Shown here: positions 1 to 7,262 of the stretch, one piece after another
How positions within the stretch are numbered: the first letter of the stretch is position 1
Layout of the letters: every line of letters begins with the position of its first letter
Notes under the pieces: model-generated
What the model was told of the DNA's origin: nothing
Databases searched by the model: none
The model's input: only the letters and a program-made list of their open reading frames with translations
Assembly (NCBI GenBank): GCA_023663085.1
Contig: JAMPIB010000039.1
Span: 1 to 36,614 of the forward strand
DNA length: 36,614 nucleotides
Source: Ruminococcus sp.
GTDB lineage: Bacteria > Bacillota > Clostridia > Lachnospirales > Lachnospiraceae
Direction: 5' to 3'
Position numbers and translations under genes: made by a program

Positions 1-2
1 TT

Positions 3-662
3 TTACCATTAATTATATCTTTTTTTATTCAATTACTTTCTTACTCATTAAATTATCAATATTTTGGTTTGTTTTTAAATATATTTTTTTTATTATTTTA
101 TTTAAAAGGAAAGGAAATACATATTTTTTGTAAACCCACTATTAAAAACTTAACAATATTAGTATTAACGATTTTATGTTCTGTAAACATGCAATATTCT
201 ATTAGTTATATTTTAAGATTTTTTTTATTTAAATACCCTCAATTAAATAAACTTTATTTACAAAGCATGCATGAAGACACAAATGCAATATCAATTTTCT
301 TTAATCTTTGTTTTTTGTCTCCTATTTATGAAGAATTACTATTTCGCAAGATTTTAACTGATAGATTACTGAAATATTATAACATCTATTTAGCGATATT
401 CATTCAAGCAAGTCTTTTTGCGTTATATCACATATATCCAATACAAATGCTTTATACATTTGTTTTTGGAATAATATTAGCTATACTAAGAATAGAAACA
501 AAAACAACATTTTTTTGTTATATATTTCATATGATTTTTAACCTTTCGTCTTTATTTGTTACAGATGTACTTAGTTTTAAATTAAATATACTTCTATTTA
601 TTTTCAGTTTTTTTTGCATCATATATATTTGCAATGAAAAATATAAAACTAGGCACATTTAA
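3..662 (+). CDS. CPBP-family intramembrane metalloprotease, 5' end outside window
   Basis: The reading frame is open from base 3, so the true start lies to the left; the TTG at 69 is only the first possible start inside the window. The protein is almost wholly hydrophobic with several membrane segments. It carries the CPBP (Abi, CAAX-like) motifs: EELLFRK (EExxxR type), FALYHIY (second motif with His) and a later CYIFHMIFN (HxxxN). These glutamates and histidines form the metal site inside the membrane. In the family such proteins process peptides or prenylated proteins and often accompany bacteriocin loci; no partner is visible here. The gene is far more AT-rich than everything to its right and ends four bases before the end of an opposing broken gene, which suggests acquired DNA. 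Family assignment is firm; the substrate is unknown. Confidence 0.8.
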   Translation, partial: LPLIISFFIQLLSYSLNYQYFGLFLNIFFLLFYLKGKEIHIFCKPTIKNLTILVLTILCSVNMQYSISYILRFFLFKYPQLNKLYLQSMHEDTNAISIFFNLCFLSPIYEELLFRKILTDRLLKYYNIYLAIFIQASLFALYHIYPIQMLYTFVFGIILAILRIETKTTFFCYIFHMIFNLSSLFVTDVLSFKLNILLFIFSFFCIIYICNEKYKTRHI

Positions 663-666
663 TTAG

Positions 667-1049
667 TCAATCTTTTTTCGGACAAACAGTACCATGTTCT
701 ATTTTGCTTAAATAAGGCGGTACACAGATACCCAGACAAACTATCGTGTTGTTCACAACTTTTTCAAGGGACTTCCGAACCTCTTCTATCTCATAACCCC
801 CGGTTATTGACCCCCCCCGCATTCCATATAATAATCATCAAATTCTTCATCTGTGATTTCTACAGGCTCTCCCTCATTCCGTACATCATCCCGATAAAAG
901 AATGTCTCCGGCAGACACCGATGCCATACTCATATTGTACTGAACGCCTGTATAATATTGAATATAAAAAATCCCGCCGTTATGATGGCTGCCACAAAGA
1001 TTATGACAGCCGCCACTCCCGGCAGAGACTTTTTCTCTTCTTTTCTCAT
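667..1049 (-). pseudogene. Broken small single-pass membrane protein gene, coupled to the upstream CobW-like gene
   Basis: The ATG at 1049 overlaps the TGA of the upstream gene (ATGA), so translation is coupled. The first piece codes for 39 residues: a basic start MRKEEKKSLP, then one membrane helix (VAAVIIFVAAIITAGFFIF), ending at TGA 932-930. The same frame continues as convincing acidic protein (RDDVRNEGEPVEITDEEFDD) up to a run of eight G (811-818 on the plus strand) and TAA at 806-804. With one more G in the run the frame would continue as ITGGYEIEEVRKSLEK to TGA at 669-667. An intact ancestor would be about 128 residues. I read this as a degraded gene; a working 39-residue peptide, or a frame-variable gene, is possible. 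I do not recognise the family. Confidence 0.6.
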
Positions 1050-1975
1050 GTAAAACTGATAACCTCTTCTTTCGGTTTCTTCGTCTGCTCTACGCTGATG
1101 GCATGTAACACCGGGCCTTCTCCGTTATAGTCTGCAAAATACTCTTTGGCCACTCTGGCCGTCACTTTGACCCACTGTTTATCCGTCAGAGTGCCCGCTT
1201 TATCATACTCGCAGGCAAACCCCAGAAACGCCATATCGTCGGCACAGCAGGTCATGGCCATCCTGCCCGGCACAAAATATCCTTTCGGGAAATTTTTCGG
1301 CACAAGCACCATCGCCGTAAACTGTATCGTTTTGCCCTCATAGCGCCCGATATGGTCTAAAGAATCCAGATACCAGATACCATAGCCCTCGTTGTCCAAC
1401 TCTATGATCGGCGCCGACAGATCGTAGGGAAGATCATCCTCCATGATCTGGTTGACTTCCCCGTTTGCATCCTCAAAAACGAGTTCCGCTTTCGGATTAA
1501 TGGCTTTTACATTCCGCTTATAACTGCTCAGATCCTCCACATCATCACAGCGGTTAAAAATGATAAGTTCTGACTTTCGTATCATCTCCGCAAGCAGAGA
1601 ACGCATATTGGTAAAATACATCGGAAAAGTAGAGGCATCAATTGTTGTCACCTGCTGTTCTATCGTCCAGTGCCACGGCAGTTTCATATTTTTATAATTC
1701 CACATGCCGTTATATTCGATCAGGATACGTTCCGGTTTATGCTTTTTTTCCAGTTCGATCAGATGAGACGAATTAAAATCCGCCTCTTCCTCGATCAGTT
1801 CCACGACCGTCCTGCTCTGTTTTAAAAGCGTCTCGTCGTATTCGATCTCGCCTTCCTCGCATAAAAGAAGCAGGGTCTTTCCCTTTACCTGAAAATAAGG
1901 CTGTGCCAGCGTATAGGTAATAAATTCCGTTTTACCGCTCTCCAGAAACCCGTTAATTACATATACCGGTTTCAT
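1046..1975 (-). CDS. COG0523 (CobW-like) GTP-binding protein fused to a DUF1980-like domain
   Basis: 309 residues. The N-terminal part is a COG0523 G3E GTPase: Walker A GFLESGKTEF (residues 9-18) and a guanine-binding NRCDD. It lacks the CxCC metal motif of its neighbour and has CEEGEIEYDE where NEFGEIGIDG is usual. From about residue 207 the sequence resembles the C-terminal domain of the TIGR03943/DUF1980 family: GRYEGKTIQFTAMV, then FVPGRMAMTCCADDMAFLGF with a Cys pair at 243-244. DUF1980 proteins normally sit beside a permease. The gene lies 30 bp after the His-rich COG0523 gene and is coupled to the small membrane gene downstream. Inference: the two GTPases and the membrane protein act together in metal (probably zinc) allocation. 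The GTPase call is firm; the fusion call is by motif recognition. Confidence 0.8.
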   Translation of the reverse strand: MKPVYVINGFLESGKTEFITYTLAQPYFQVKGKTLLLLCEEGEIEYDETLLKQSRTVVELIEEEADFNSSHLIELEKKHKPERILIEYNGMWNYKNMKLPWHWTIEQQVTTIDASTFPMYFTNMRSLLAEMIRKSELIIFNRCDDVEDLSSYKRNVKAINPKAELVFEDANGEVNQIMEDDLPYDLSAPIIELDNEGYGIWYLDSLDHIGRYEGKTIQFTAMVLVPKNFPKGYFVPGRMAMTCCADDMAFLGFACEYDKAGTLTDKQWVKVTARVAKEYFADYNGEGPVLHAISVEQTKKPKEEVISFT

Positions 1976-2005
1976 AATCTCATCACTCCGTTTCCCTTTC
2001 CCCTG

Positions 2006-3136
2006 TTATTTCTGAAACAATGCTGCCAGATTTTCTTCTTTTAACTTAGAACCGATCACGCAGATCTTACCGGTGACATCCGGCTTGCCGTTTCTGATAT
2101 CGCATTCTTCCGGAACATAATCAAAGTAAACCCATGTCCCGTCTCCTGCCGGCACCATGCCCTTTGCGCGAAGCACGATACCATACTGCTCTTCTTTTTC
2201 CAGTTCTTTCAGTTTCTGCGCTATCTCGCCCTGCGTATAAGAAGCCGGCGTCTCAATCCCCCAGCTGGTGAAGACTTCATCCGCATGGTGGTGATGGTGA
2301 TGATGCTCGTGGTCATGGTGATGCTCGTGCTCTTCCCCGCCATGATCGTGGTGGTGATGATGCTCATGCTCTTCCCCGTCATGATCGTGGTGGTGATGAT
2401 GCTCATGCTCTTCCCCGTCATGGTCGTGATGATGATGCTCATGGCCCTCTTCATCATGGTGGTGGTCGTGGTCATGATGGTGATGCTCATCCTCTTCTTT
2501 TCTGGCCATGACCTCCTTCATCAATTCCGCCTCCAGATCTTTAGCGCCCTCGATAGTCTCCAGAATATCCGCACCTTCCAGATCGTCCCAGGGTGTCGTG
2601 ATGATCGTTGCCTTTTCGTTATGTTCTCTTAACATGGCAACGCAGGCCGCCACTTTTTCTTCGCTCAATTTATCCGTCCTGCTGAGGATGATAGTCCCTG
2701 CATATGCTATCTGGTTGATGAAAAACTCTCCGAAGTTTTTCATATACATCTTGCATTTGCAGGCATCTACTACCACAACAGCACTGTTTAGTATGACGTC
2801 CTTATCCTGCATGGCACCCTGTACCGCTTTCATGACGTCGGAAAGTTTTCCCACACCTGAAGGCTCGATCAGCACTCTCTCCGGTGCGTATGTCGTGAGC
2901 ACTTCCTGTAAGGATGTTGCAAAATCGCCAACCAGAGAACAGCAGATACAGCCAGAATTCATCTCTTTGATCTCGATACCCGCTTCTTTTAAAAAGCCGC
3001 CGTCGATACCGATCTCCCCGAATTCATTTTCAATCAAAACGACCTTTGTGTCTGCCAAAACTTCTTTTAATAATTTCCTGATCAAAGTCGTTTTACCGGC
3101 TCCCAAAAAGCCGGACACAATATCAATTTTTGTCAT
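2006..3136 (-). CDS. COG0523 metallochaperone GTPase (CobW/ZagA type) with long His-rich segment
   Basis: 376 residues. Walker A GFLGAGKTT (9-17), the NEFGEIGIDG switch region (37-46), the metal-binding SGCICCSL (61-68, CxCC) and SRTDK for guanine specificity are all present, followed by a typical COG0523 C-terminal domain. Between about residues 218 and 284 there is a His/Asp/Glu-rich stretch built from 13-residue repeats. Proteins of this family use GTP hydrolysis to deliver Zn, Co or Ni to client proteins; the CxCC motif and His-rich loop fit a zinc chaperone or store. It is the first gene of a leftward set with the COG0523-DUF1980 fusion. A promoter-like sequence precedes it; no clear Zur box was seen. 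Confidence 0.92.
   Translation of the reverse strand: MTKIDIVSGFLGAGKTTLIRKLLKEVLADTKVVLIENEFGEIGIDGGFLKEAGIEIKEMNSGCICCSLVGDFATSLQEVLTTYAPERVLIEPSGVGKLSDVMKAVQGAMQDKDVILNSAVVVVDACKCKMYMKNFGEFFINQIAYAGTIILSRTDKLSEEKVAACVAMLREHNEKATIITTPWDDLEGADILETIEGAKDLEAELMKEVMARKEEDEHHHHDHDHHHDEEGHEHHHHDHDGEEHEHHHHHDHDGEEHEHHHHHDHGGEEHEHHHDHEHHHHHHHADEVFTSWGIETPASYTQGEIAQKLKELEKEEQYGIVLRAKGMVPAGDGTWVYFDYVPEECDIRNGKPDVTGKICVIGSKLKEENLAALFQK
2284..2483. repeat. His-rich coding tandem repeat with 39-bp units
   Basis: Inside the metallochaperone gene, two nearly identical 39-bp units (2330-2368 and 2369-2407) are followed by a diverged third (2408 to about 2443), flanked by simpler GTG/ATG-rich His codon runs. 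Each unit codes for EEHEHHHHHDHDG or a near variant. All units are multiples of three, so copy-number changes would keep the frame and change only the number of histidines. Confidence 0.9.
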
Positions 3137-3189
3137 TTTAACCGCCTAGCCTTTCTATATTATATATAATATTTATAAACATATTTTAT

Positions 3190-3218
3190 ATTTTGCGCCT
3201 GTTTTTTTATTCTGTCAA
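3190..3218 (-). promoter_or_regulatory. Putative promoter of the metallochaperone genes
   Basis: TTGACA (3218-3213), 17-bp spacer, CAAAAT (3195-3190), about 55 bp upstream of the start codon. Between it and the gene lies a 16-bp perfect AT-only palindrome (3157-3172), which could be an operator but carries little information. Confidence 0.45.
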
Positions 3219-3260
3219 CACTGTACCTTACCTGCCCGAAACTGTACGAAACTGTGCGGA

Positions 3261-4061
3261 TCAGTCCAGATTCAGCTTTTTTTCCATAACATACCATGTC
3301 AGGAAATAAAACAGCACACAGTAGAGCAGACTGGATATCAGATTAAATTCCCAGGAGGAACTGAATAACCAAAAAAGATCATCCGGTTTGCCCAGTGCCC
3401 TGACCATTACCATAATGGAATAGAACACGGAAAAGATATTCTGTACAAAATACAATCCGCAGTAAATTCCAAAGGCCGATAATACTTTATGGTTCGGCGC
3501 AAGCTGTCCGAGCGATACGCTGGCCGTGACCTTTAAGATTCTGGCTATCACAGCAGCCAGCGAAGCGATCAATGTCATCAAAACATCAAAGCCCCCTATC
3601 AGTTCGATACCAGCATCATTGGCTATCTCCACATAAAATTCAAAAGAATCTACCATAGCATCCACAAACGCCCTCTGCGTGGAGAAAAGCACGATAATGG
3701 ATACATATATCAAAGCGGCGTTGATCAGGAGCCATGAAACACTGACCAGCACTTTCGCTATAATGATATGATGCTTATCGACCGGCAGCGTATGCAGAAG
3801 ATACCCCTCGTCACCATAAACCGATGTATAAAAACGATAGATCAGATAGATCGTCGTCCCTATCGAAACCACTATCATACTGAGTATATAGGTCGTCATG
3901 ATCATCGTTCCTGTGAGGATCACCAGATTACTGTCGGTATCAAAGAACGAAAGCTGCACCGTGATATAGGCAAGTATCGACGTCAGCACGATAAACAGAT
4001 TCAGCGGCGCAAGCAGTTTCCAGGTTGCCTTCCATTCATATTTCATCAATTTCCCTAACAT
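3261..4061 (-). CDS. ABC transporter permease, ABC-2 type
   Basis: 266 residues beginning MLGKLMKYEWKATW, the typical cytoplasmic start (KxEWK) of ABC-2 permeases, then about six membrane segments and a basic C-terminus. The start overlaps the end of the ATPase gene by seven bases and uses the GGGAGG inside that gene as ribosome site, so the two are coupled and form one exporter. The substrate cannot be read from the sequence. Such pairs in Firmicutes are often led by a GntR regulator (YtrA type); none is present here. Confidence 0.85.
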   Translation of the reverse strand: MLGKLMKYEWKATWKLLAPLNLFIVLTSILAYITVQLSFFDTDSNLVILTGTMIMTTYILSMIVVSIGTTIYLIYRFYTSVYGDEGYLLHTLPVDKHHIIIAKVLVSVSWLLINAALIYVSIIVLFSTQRAFVDAMVDSFEFYVEIANDAGIELIGGFDVLMTLIASLAAVIARILKVTASVSLGQLAPNHKVLSAFGIYCGLYFVQNIFSVFYSIMVMVRALGKPDDLFWLFSSSWEFNLISSLLYCVLFYFLTWYVMEKKLNLD

Positions 4062-4753
4062 GCGAACACCTCCCGGAAGAAACGGTCTACCGATTTTCCT
4101 TCCTTTTGTCTGATCTGCTCAGCCGATGCCTGTAAGATAATATTGCCATATTTTATGAATACGACTTCATCCAGAATGCTTTCCACATCAGCGATCAGAT
4201 GGGTGGAGATCAAAACAGAGGCGTTTCTGTTATAGTTGCTGACGATCGTATGCAGGATATAATCTCTCGACGCCGGATCGACACCCGCGATCGGTTCATC
4301 CAGGACATAAAGGTCGGCCTCTCTGCTCATGACAAGGATAAGCTGCACTTTTTCCTTTGTGCCTTTGGAAAGATTTTTCAGCCGTTCATCCGGCGGAATC
4401 TGTAATCTGTGCAACATATCATAGGCCTTTTCAATCCTGAAATCCGGATAAAAATCCTGAAAATACTGCACCATTTCCATCACTTTCATACCCGGATGCA
4501 GATAAGTCCTCTCCGGCAGATAGGATATCCTGTATTTCGTATTGATTCCCGGTCTTTCTCCATCGATCAGTATCTCGCCAGCCGATGGTTTCAACAGGTC
4601 GTTCATAATCTTGATAAGCGTTGTCTTACCGCTCCCGTTCGGTCCGAGAAGTCCGATGATCCTGCCCCGTTCCAGATTCAGATAGATCTGGTTTAAGGCC
4701 GGTTTCCCGCCATACGTTTTAGACAACCCCATACATTGTACGATTGGTATCAT
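4055..4753 (-). CDS. ABC transporter ATP-binding protein
   Basis: 232 residues with Walker A GPNGSGKTT, a degenerate signature LSKGTKEKVQL (canonical LSGGQ), Walker B LYVLDEP with the catalytic Glu, and the H-loop ISTH. It powers the permease encoded immediately downstream. The KGT signature is typical of YtrB/BcrA-like ATPases of Firmicutes exporters. It follows the epimerase gene by 44 bp on the same strand; a functional link with that gene is not evident. Confidence 0.93.
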   Translation of the reverse strand: MIPIVQCMGLSKTYGGKPALNQIYLNLERGRIIGLLGPNGSGKTTLIKIMNDLLKPSAGEILIDGERPGINTKYRISYLPERTYLHPGMKVMEMVQYFQDFYPDFRIEKAYDMLHRLQIPPDERLKNLSKGTKEKVQLILVMSREADLYVLDEPIAGVDPASRDYILHTIVSNYNRNASVLISTHLIADVESILDEVVFIKYGNIILQASAEQIRQKEGKSVDRFFREVFAC

Positions 4754-4797
4754 TTCAATTGTATTCCTTTCTTTTGTTATATGCTGCTCTTAACAGC

Positions 4798-5670
4798 CTA
4801 TACGCGAATCCGGTAAGAAGCTTCAAAACTCTCCCCCGCCTTCAGATGCTGTCCCCACGCTCTCTCTTCCCATGTTCCCGTAAAGTCATGCGCATCGCAC
4901 CGGCCGTACCACGGTTCGATACAGATAAACGGCGCCTTTTTCCCCGGCGGCGACCAGATACCGAAAAGCGGCGCCTCGAAATCCACGGTAAGGTACGGCG
5001 TACGATCCGGTCTTATGAGCGACACCTGATGAGCCTGATCGTTCTCGATCACCAGCGCATCCTGGTCAAAAAGATGTTCCGTGACCGGCAGATAACCATC
5101 CTGCAACGGATAAACAGCCTTTTTATCACTCATCAGTCCATCCCGTATCACACTTGATATCACTTCCCTGCCGGTATCAAAGCGGATCTGATAATCGCTC
5201 TGTTTCGTATCCTCTAAAATCGGGCAGCGAAAAGCCGGATGTCCGCCTATGGAAAAATACATATCCTCTTCGGCGGGATTGGTCACTTTCCATTTTACGA
5301 TCACCGTGCTCCCCTGTAATCCATAACCAAGTTCTAATAGAAACGCATACGGGTATTTTTTTAACGTCTCTTCATCCGATGTCAGGCTAAACCAGATACC
5401 TCTGTCCGTCTGACTCTTTAACCTAAACTCCATATCTCTGGCAAACCCGTGCTGACCTAACGCATAGCTTTGCCCATTAGAACGGTATTCTCCGTTTTTC
5501 AATCCGCCGACGAGCGGGAATAAAACCGGCGAAGTCCGTTTCCAATAGGCAGGATCAGCCTCCCACATAAACTCTGTCCCTGTGTCAATCTTTTTTAAAG
5601 ATTTCAGTTCTGCACCCATGCTGTCAACCTGTATCGTGATCTTATCATTTCCAATCTGGAATAGTGCCAT
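4798..5670 (-). CDS. Aldose 1-epimerase family protein (LacX-like)
   Basis: 290 residues from the second Met of the frame. GGAGG lies six bases before that ATG (5670), which makes it a better start than the ATG at 5682. Family features are QHGFARDMEF (His-containing motif near residue 75), GGHPAFRCPI with the second active-site His, and an acidic pair near the C-terminus. Such enzymes interconvert alpha and beta anomers of sugars in the cytosol; the LacX branch has unknown exact substrates. Its promoter lies on the edge of the 90-bp repeat just upstream. Confidence 0.88.
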   Translation of the reverse strand: MALFQIGNDKITIQVDSMGAELKSLKKIDTGTEFMWEADPAYWKRTSPVLFPLVGGLKNGEYRSNGQSYALGQHGFARDMEFRLKSQTDRGIWFSLTSDEETLKKYPYAFLLELGYGLQGSTVIVKWKVTNPAEEDMYFSIGGHPAFRCPILEDTKQSDYQIRFDTGREVISSVIRDGLMSDKKAVYPLQDGYLPVTEHLFDQDALVIENDQAHQVSLIRPDRTPYLTVDFEAPLFGIWSPPGKKAPFICIEPWYGRCDAHDFTGTWEERAWGQHLKAGESFEASYRIRV

Positions 5671-5731
5671 AGTCTCCTCCATTCTGCTGTTACCGTAATA
5701 TTTCTGTCCGTAGACAGTTCCATTTCATTAT

Positions 5732-5759
5732 ATCATATTCATAGAAGCAATTGTGTAAA
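5732..5759 (-). promoter_or_regulatory. Promoter of the epimerase gene, carried by the 90-bp repeat
   Basis: TTTACA (5759-5754), 16-bp spacer, TATGAT (5737-5732). Overlapping it is an extended minus-10 TGATATAAT (5735-5727). The -35 box and nearly all of the first -10 box lie inside the repeated element. Confidence 0.6.
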
Positions 5760-5823
5760 TCATTTCAATAAGAATTACGTAGTAATTCTTAGAACGCAAG
5801 CTGCCGAGCTTGCGTTTATTATA
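5734..5823. repeat. 90-bp dispersed repeat, copy 1 (two hairpins plus outward promoter)
   Basis: It matches 26772-26861 over 90 bp without gaps, with eight differences, all transitions. It contains a palindrome AAGAATTAC-x3-GTAATTCTT (5770-5790) and a hairpin ACGCAAGCT-GCCG-AGCTTGCGT (5794-5815) followed by TTTATT, terminator-like on the plus strand. The minus strand of its left end carries a promoter. No coding capacity. It resembles a MITE or REP-type element. Confidence 0.85.
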
Positions 5824-5918
5824 TATCATAATTTTCACATAATCCATAGTTTTCCATGGAATAATACCAATGATAGTACCAATGACCGTTCATACCAGCA
5901 AGATCACTTCTTTTCACC

Positions 5919-6791
5919 TCAACGCAATACCTCATAAGCTTCTATCATGACCGGCAGCGGCAGACTTGCCGTCTCGCCATCGGCTGTCGCACCGGTCAGG
6001 ATACCGATCAGGTTTCCTCTGGCATCAAAGACGCCGCCGCCCGACATTCCCGGCTCGGCATATCCGTGCGCATAGATCATATATTCGCCGAAGTCCTCTA
6101 TATACATCCACATACTTTCCAGCGTTCCCGGATAATAAGTCCCACTTCCTTCCTGCGCTTCATCGCCCGCACCGGCACAGAACATTTCATCCCCCGCCTG
6201 CATGGCCTGATACAAAAGCATGTCTCCATGCGCGCAGCGCAGTTTCTCCAACTCCGGATAGGTAAATTCCGTATTATCTATAGCCAGAAAACCGATGTCA
6301 TATTCCTGCGAAATACCAAGAACTTTCCCTGTTGCGGTATATCCCTGCGGGAAACGAACATAACTGAACGCTTCATCCCAGTATTCCAGAACATGTTTAC
6401 TGCTGGCAATGATAATTTTCTCCGGCGTCATCTCCCAGATCACACCGCTCCCGTAAGCGTTTTCCATATGCACAAGTACGACGCTGTCTTTCACATTTTC
6501 ATAAGCCGCCGCGCAGTCTCCATTTTCCAGTACAGGAGTCTCCAACGCTCCAAGCCAGAGCAGACCCTCATAGATATCCTGTTCCGTCACCGTCTGGATC
6601 AGATGCGGCGGTGGAATCTGGTATGCTCCGGACTGCACAGACTGCTCATTCTCCGCCTGTATCTGCTCTGAATCACCAACCGCCCGAAGAGGCATTCTTT
6701 CAACAGTGACAGTGATGATAAAAACCAAAATACAAAGCAGCCATTTATGGTTTATCCCGCACCTTGTCCTGCATCCCATCCTGTATTTCAT
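5919..6791 (-). CDS. Membrane-anchored or secreted trypsin-like serine protease
   Basis: 290 residues from the ATG at 6791, chosen because GGAGG lies six to seven bases before it; the frame is open further upstream. A basic start is followed by one hydrophobic helix (about residues 17-31), a signal anchor or signal peptide. The protease domain shows His133 in ASSKHVL, Asp165 in EYDIGFLAID and Ser250 in GMSGGGVFD, the order expected for chymotrypsin-fold (S1C/DegP-like) enzymes. There is no PDZ domain, so it is shorter than HtrA. It probably acts outside the membrane. The gene starts just beyond the rnpB terminator and may be transcribed partly by readthrough. Confidence 0.85.
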   Translation of the reverse strand: MKYRMGCRTRCGINHKWLLCILVFIITVTVERMPLRAVGDSEQIQAENEQSVQSGAYQIPPPHLIQTVTEQDIYEGLLWLGALETPVLENGDCAAAYENVKDSVVLVHMENAYGSGVIWEMTPEKIIIASSKHVLEYWDEAFSYVRFPQGYTATGKVLGISQEYDIGFLAIDNTEFTYPELEKLRCAHGDMLLYQAMQAGDEMFCAGAGDEAQEGSGTYYPGTLESMWMYIEDFGEYMIYAHGYAEPGMSGGGVFDARGNLIGILTGATADGETASLPLPVMIEAYEVLR

Positions 6792-6822
6792 CGAAAAGCC
6801 TCCATAAACAAACAAGATAAGC

Positions 6823-6850
6823 AAAAATCTCCCCTTATGGGAGAGATTTT
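6823..6850 (-). terminator. Terminator after rnpB
   Basis: The minus strand reads AAAATCTCTCCC, ATAA, GGGGAGATTTTT: a stem with a bulge, flanked by A and T runs. It lies a few bases after the RNase P RNA and could work in both directions. Confidence 0.7.
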
Positions 6851-6857
6851 GTTTAAA

Positions 6858-7213
6858 CCAAGCAGAACGATAAGCCGGGTTATGTCGCGAATGGTCATCT
6901 GTCTGGGACTGACGTTGCCGTCAGCCTCTAGCGACCTACCTGAAAGCAGGCCGGGCGAGCCTCTTGCTCTCTGTTGGTCTTGCTTCGGATGGGGTTTACA
7001 CAGCCTTCCCCGTTACCGGAGAAGCGGTAGTCTCTTACACTGCCATTCCACCCTTACCGGACAGAATCTGCTGGTGCAGATTCAGCACGGCGGTATCATT
7101 TCTGTTGCACTATCCTTGGAGTCGCCTCCACCGGACGTTATCCGGCATCCTGCCCTGTGAAGCCCGGACTTTCCTCACCCGCGGACGCGGGCGCGACCAT
7201 TTATTCTACTTGG
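6858..7213 (-). ncRNA. rnpB: RNase P RNA, bacterial type A
   Basis: The minus strand contains the conserved core: GAGGAAAGTCCGGGCT near the 5' end, then ACAGAAATGATACCGCC, GGTAAGGGTGGAA, AAGAGACTACCGC, and ACCCGGCTTATCG near the 3' end. Ends were set by helix P1: CCAAGTAGAA at 7213 pairs with TTCTGCTTGG ending at 6858, giving about 356 nt. This is the catalytic RNA that matures tRNA 5' ends. A weak promoter (TTGCGG, 17 bp, TATTGC with its -10 at 7229-7224) lies just upstream. The hairpin terminator follows. Confidence 0.96.
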
Positions 7214-7262
7214 CTGTCATATAGCAATACTTATGTCTGACCATGTCCGCAAAAGATTCCGG

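Noticed and set aside
807..1130. Plus-strand open frame of 107 codons
   Set aside because: It is antisense to the broken membrane gene and to the end of the CobW-like gene, with no ribosome site and no protein-like motif.
2285..2632. Valine/methionine-rich plus-strand frame
   Set aside because: It is the antisense of His codons in the metallochaperone repeat.
3157..3172. AT-only palindrome as a Zur box
   Set aside because: It does not resemble the Firmicute Zur consensus and is too low in information to claim.
6964..7224. Open frames across the RNase P RNA
   Set aside because: The conserved RNA core and the P1 pairing explain the region; the frames are chance.
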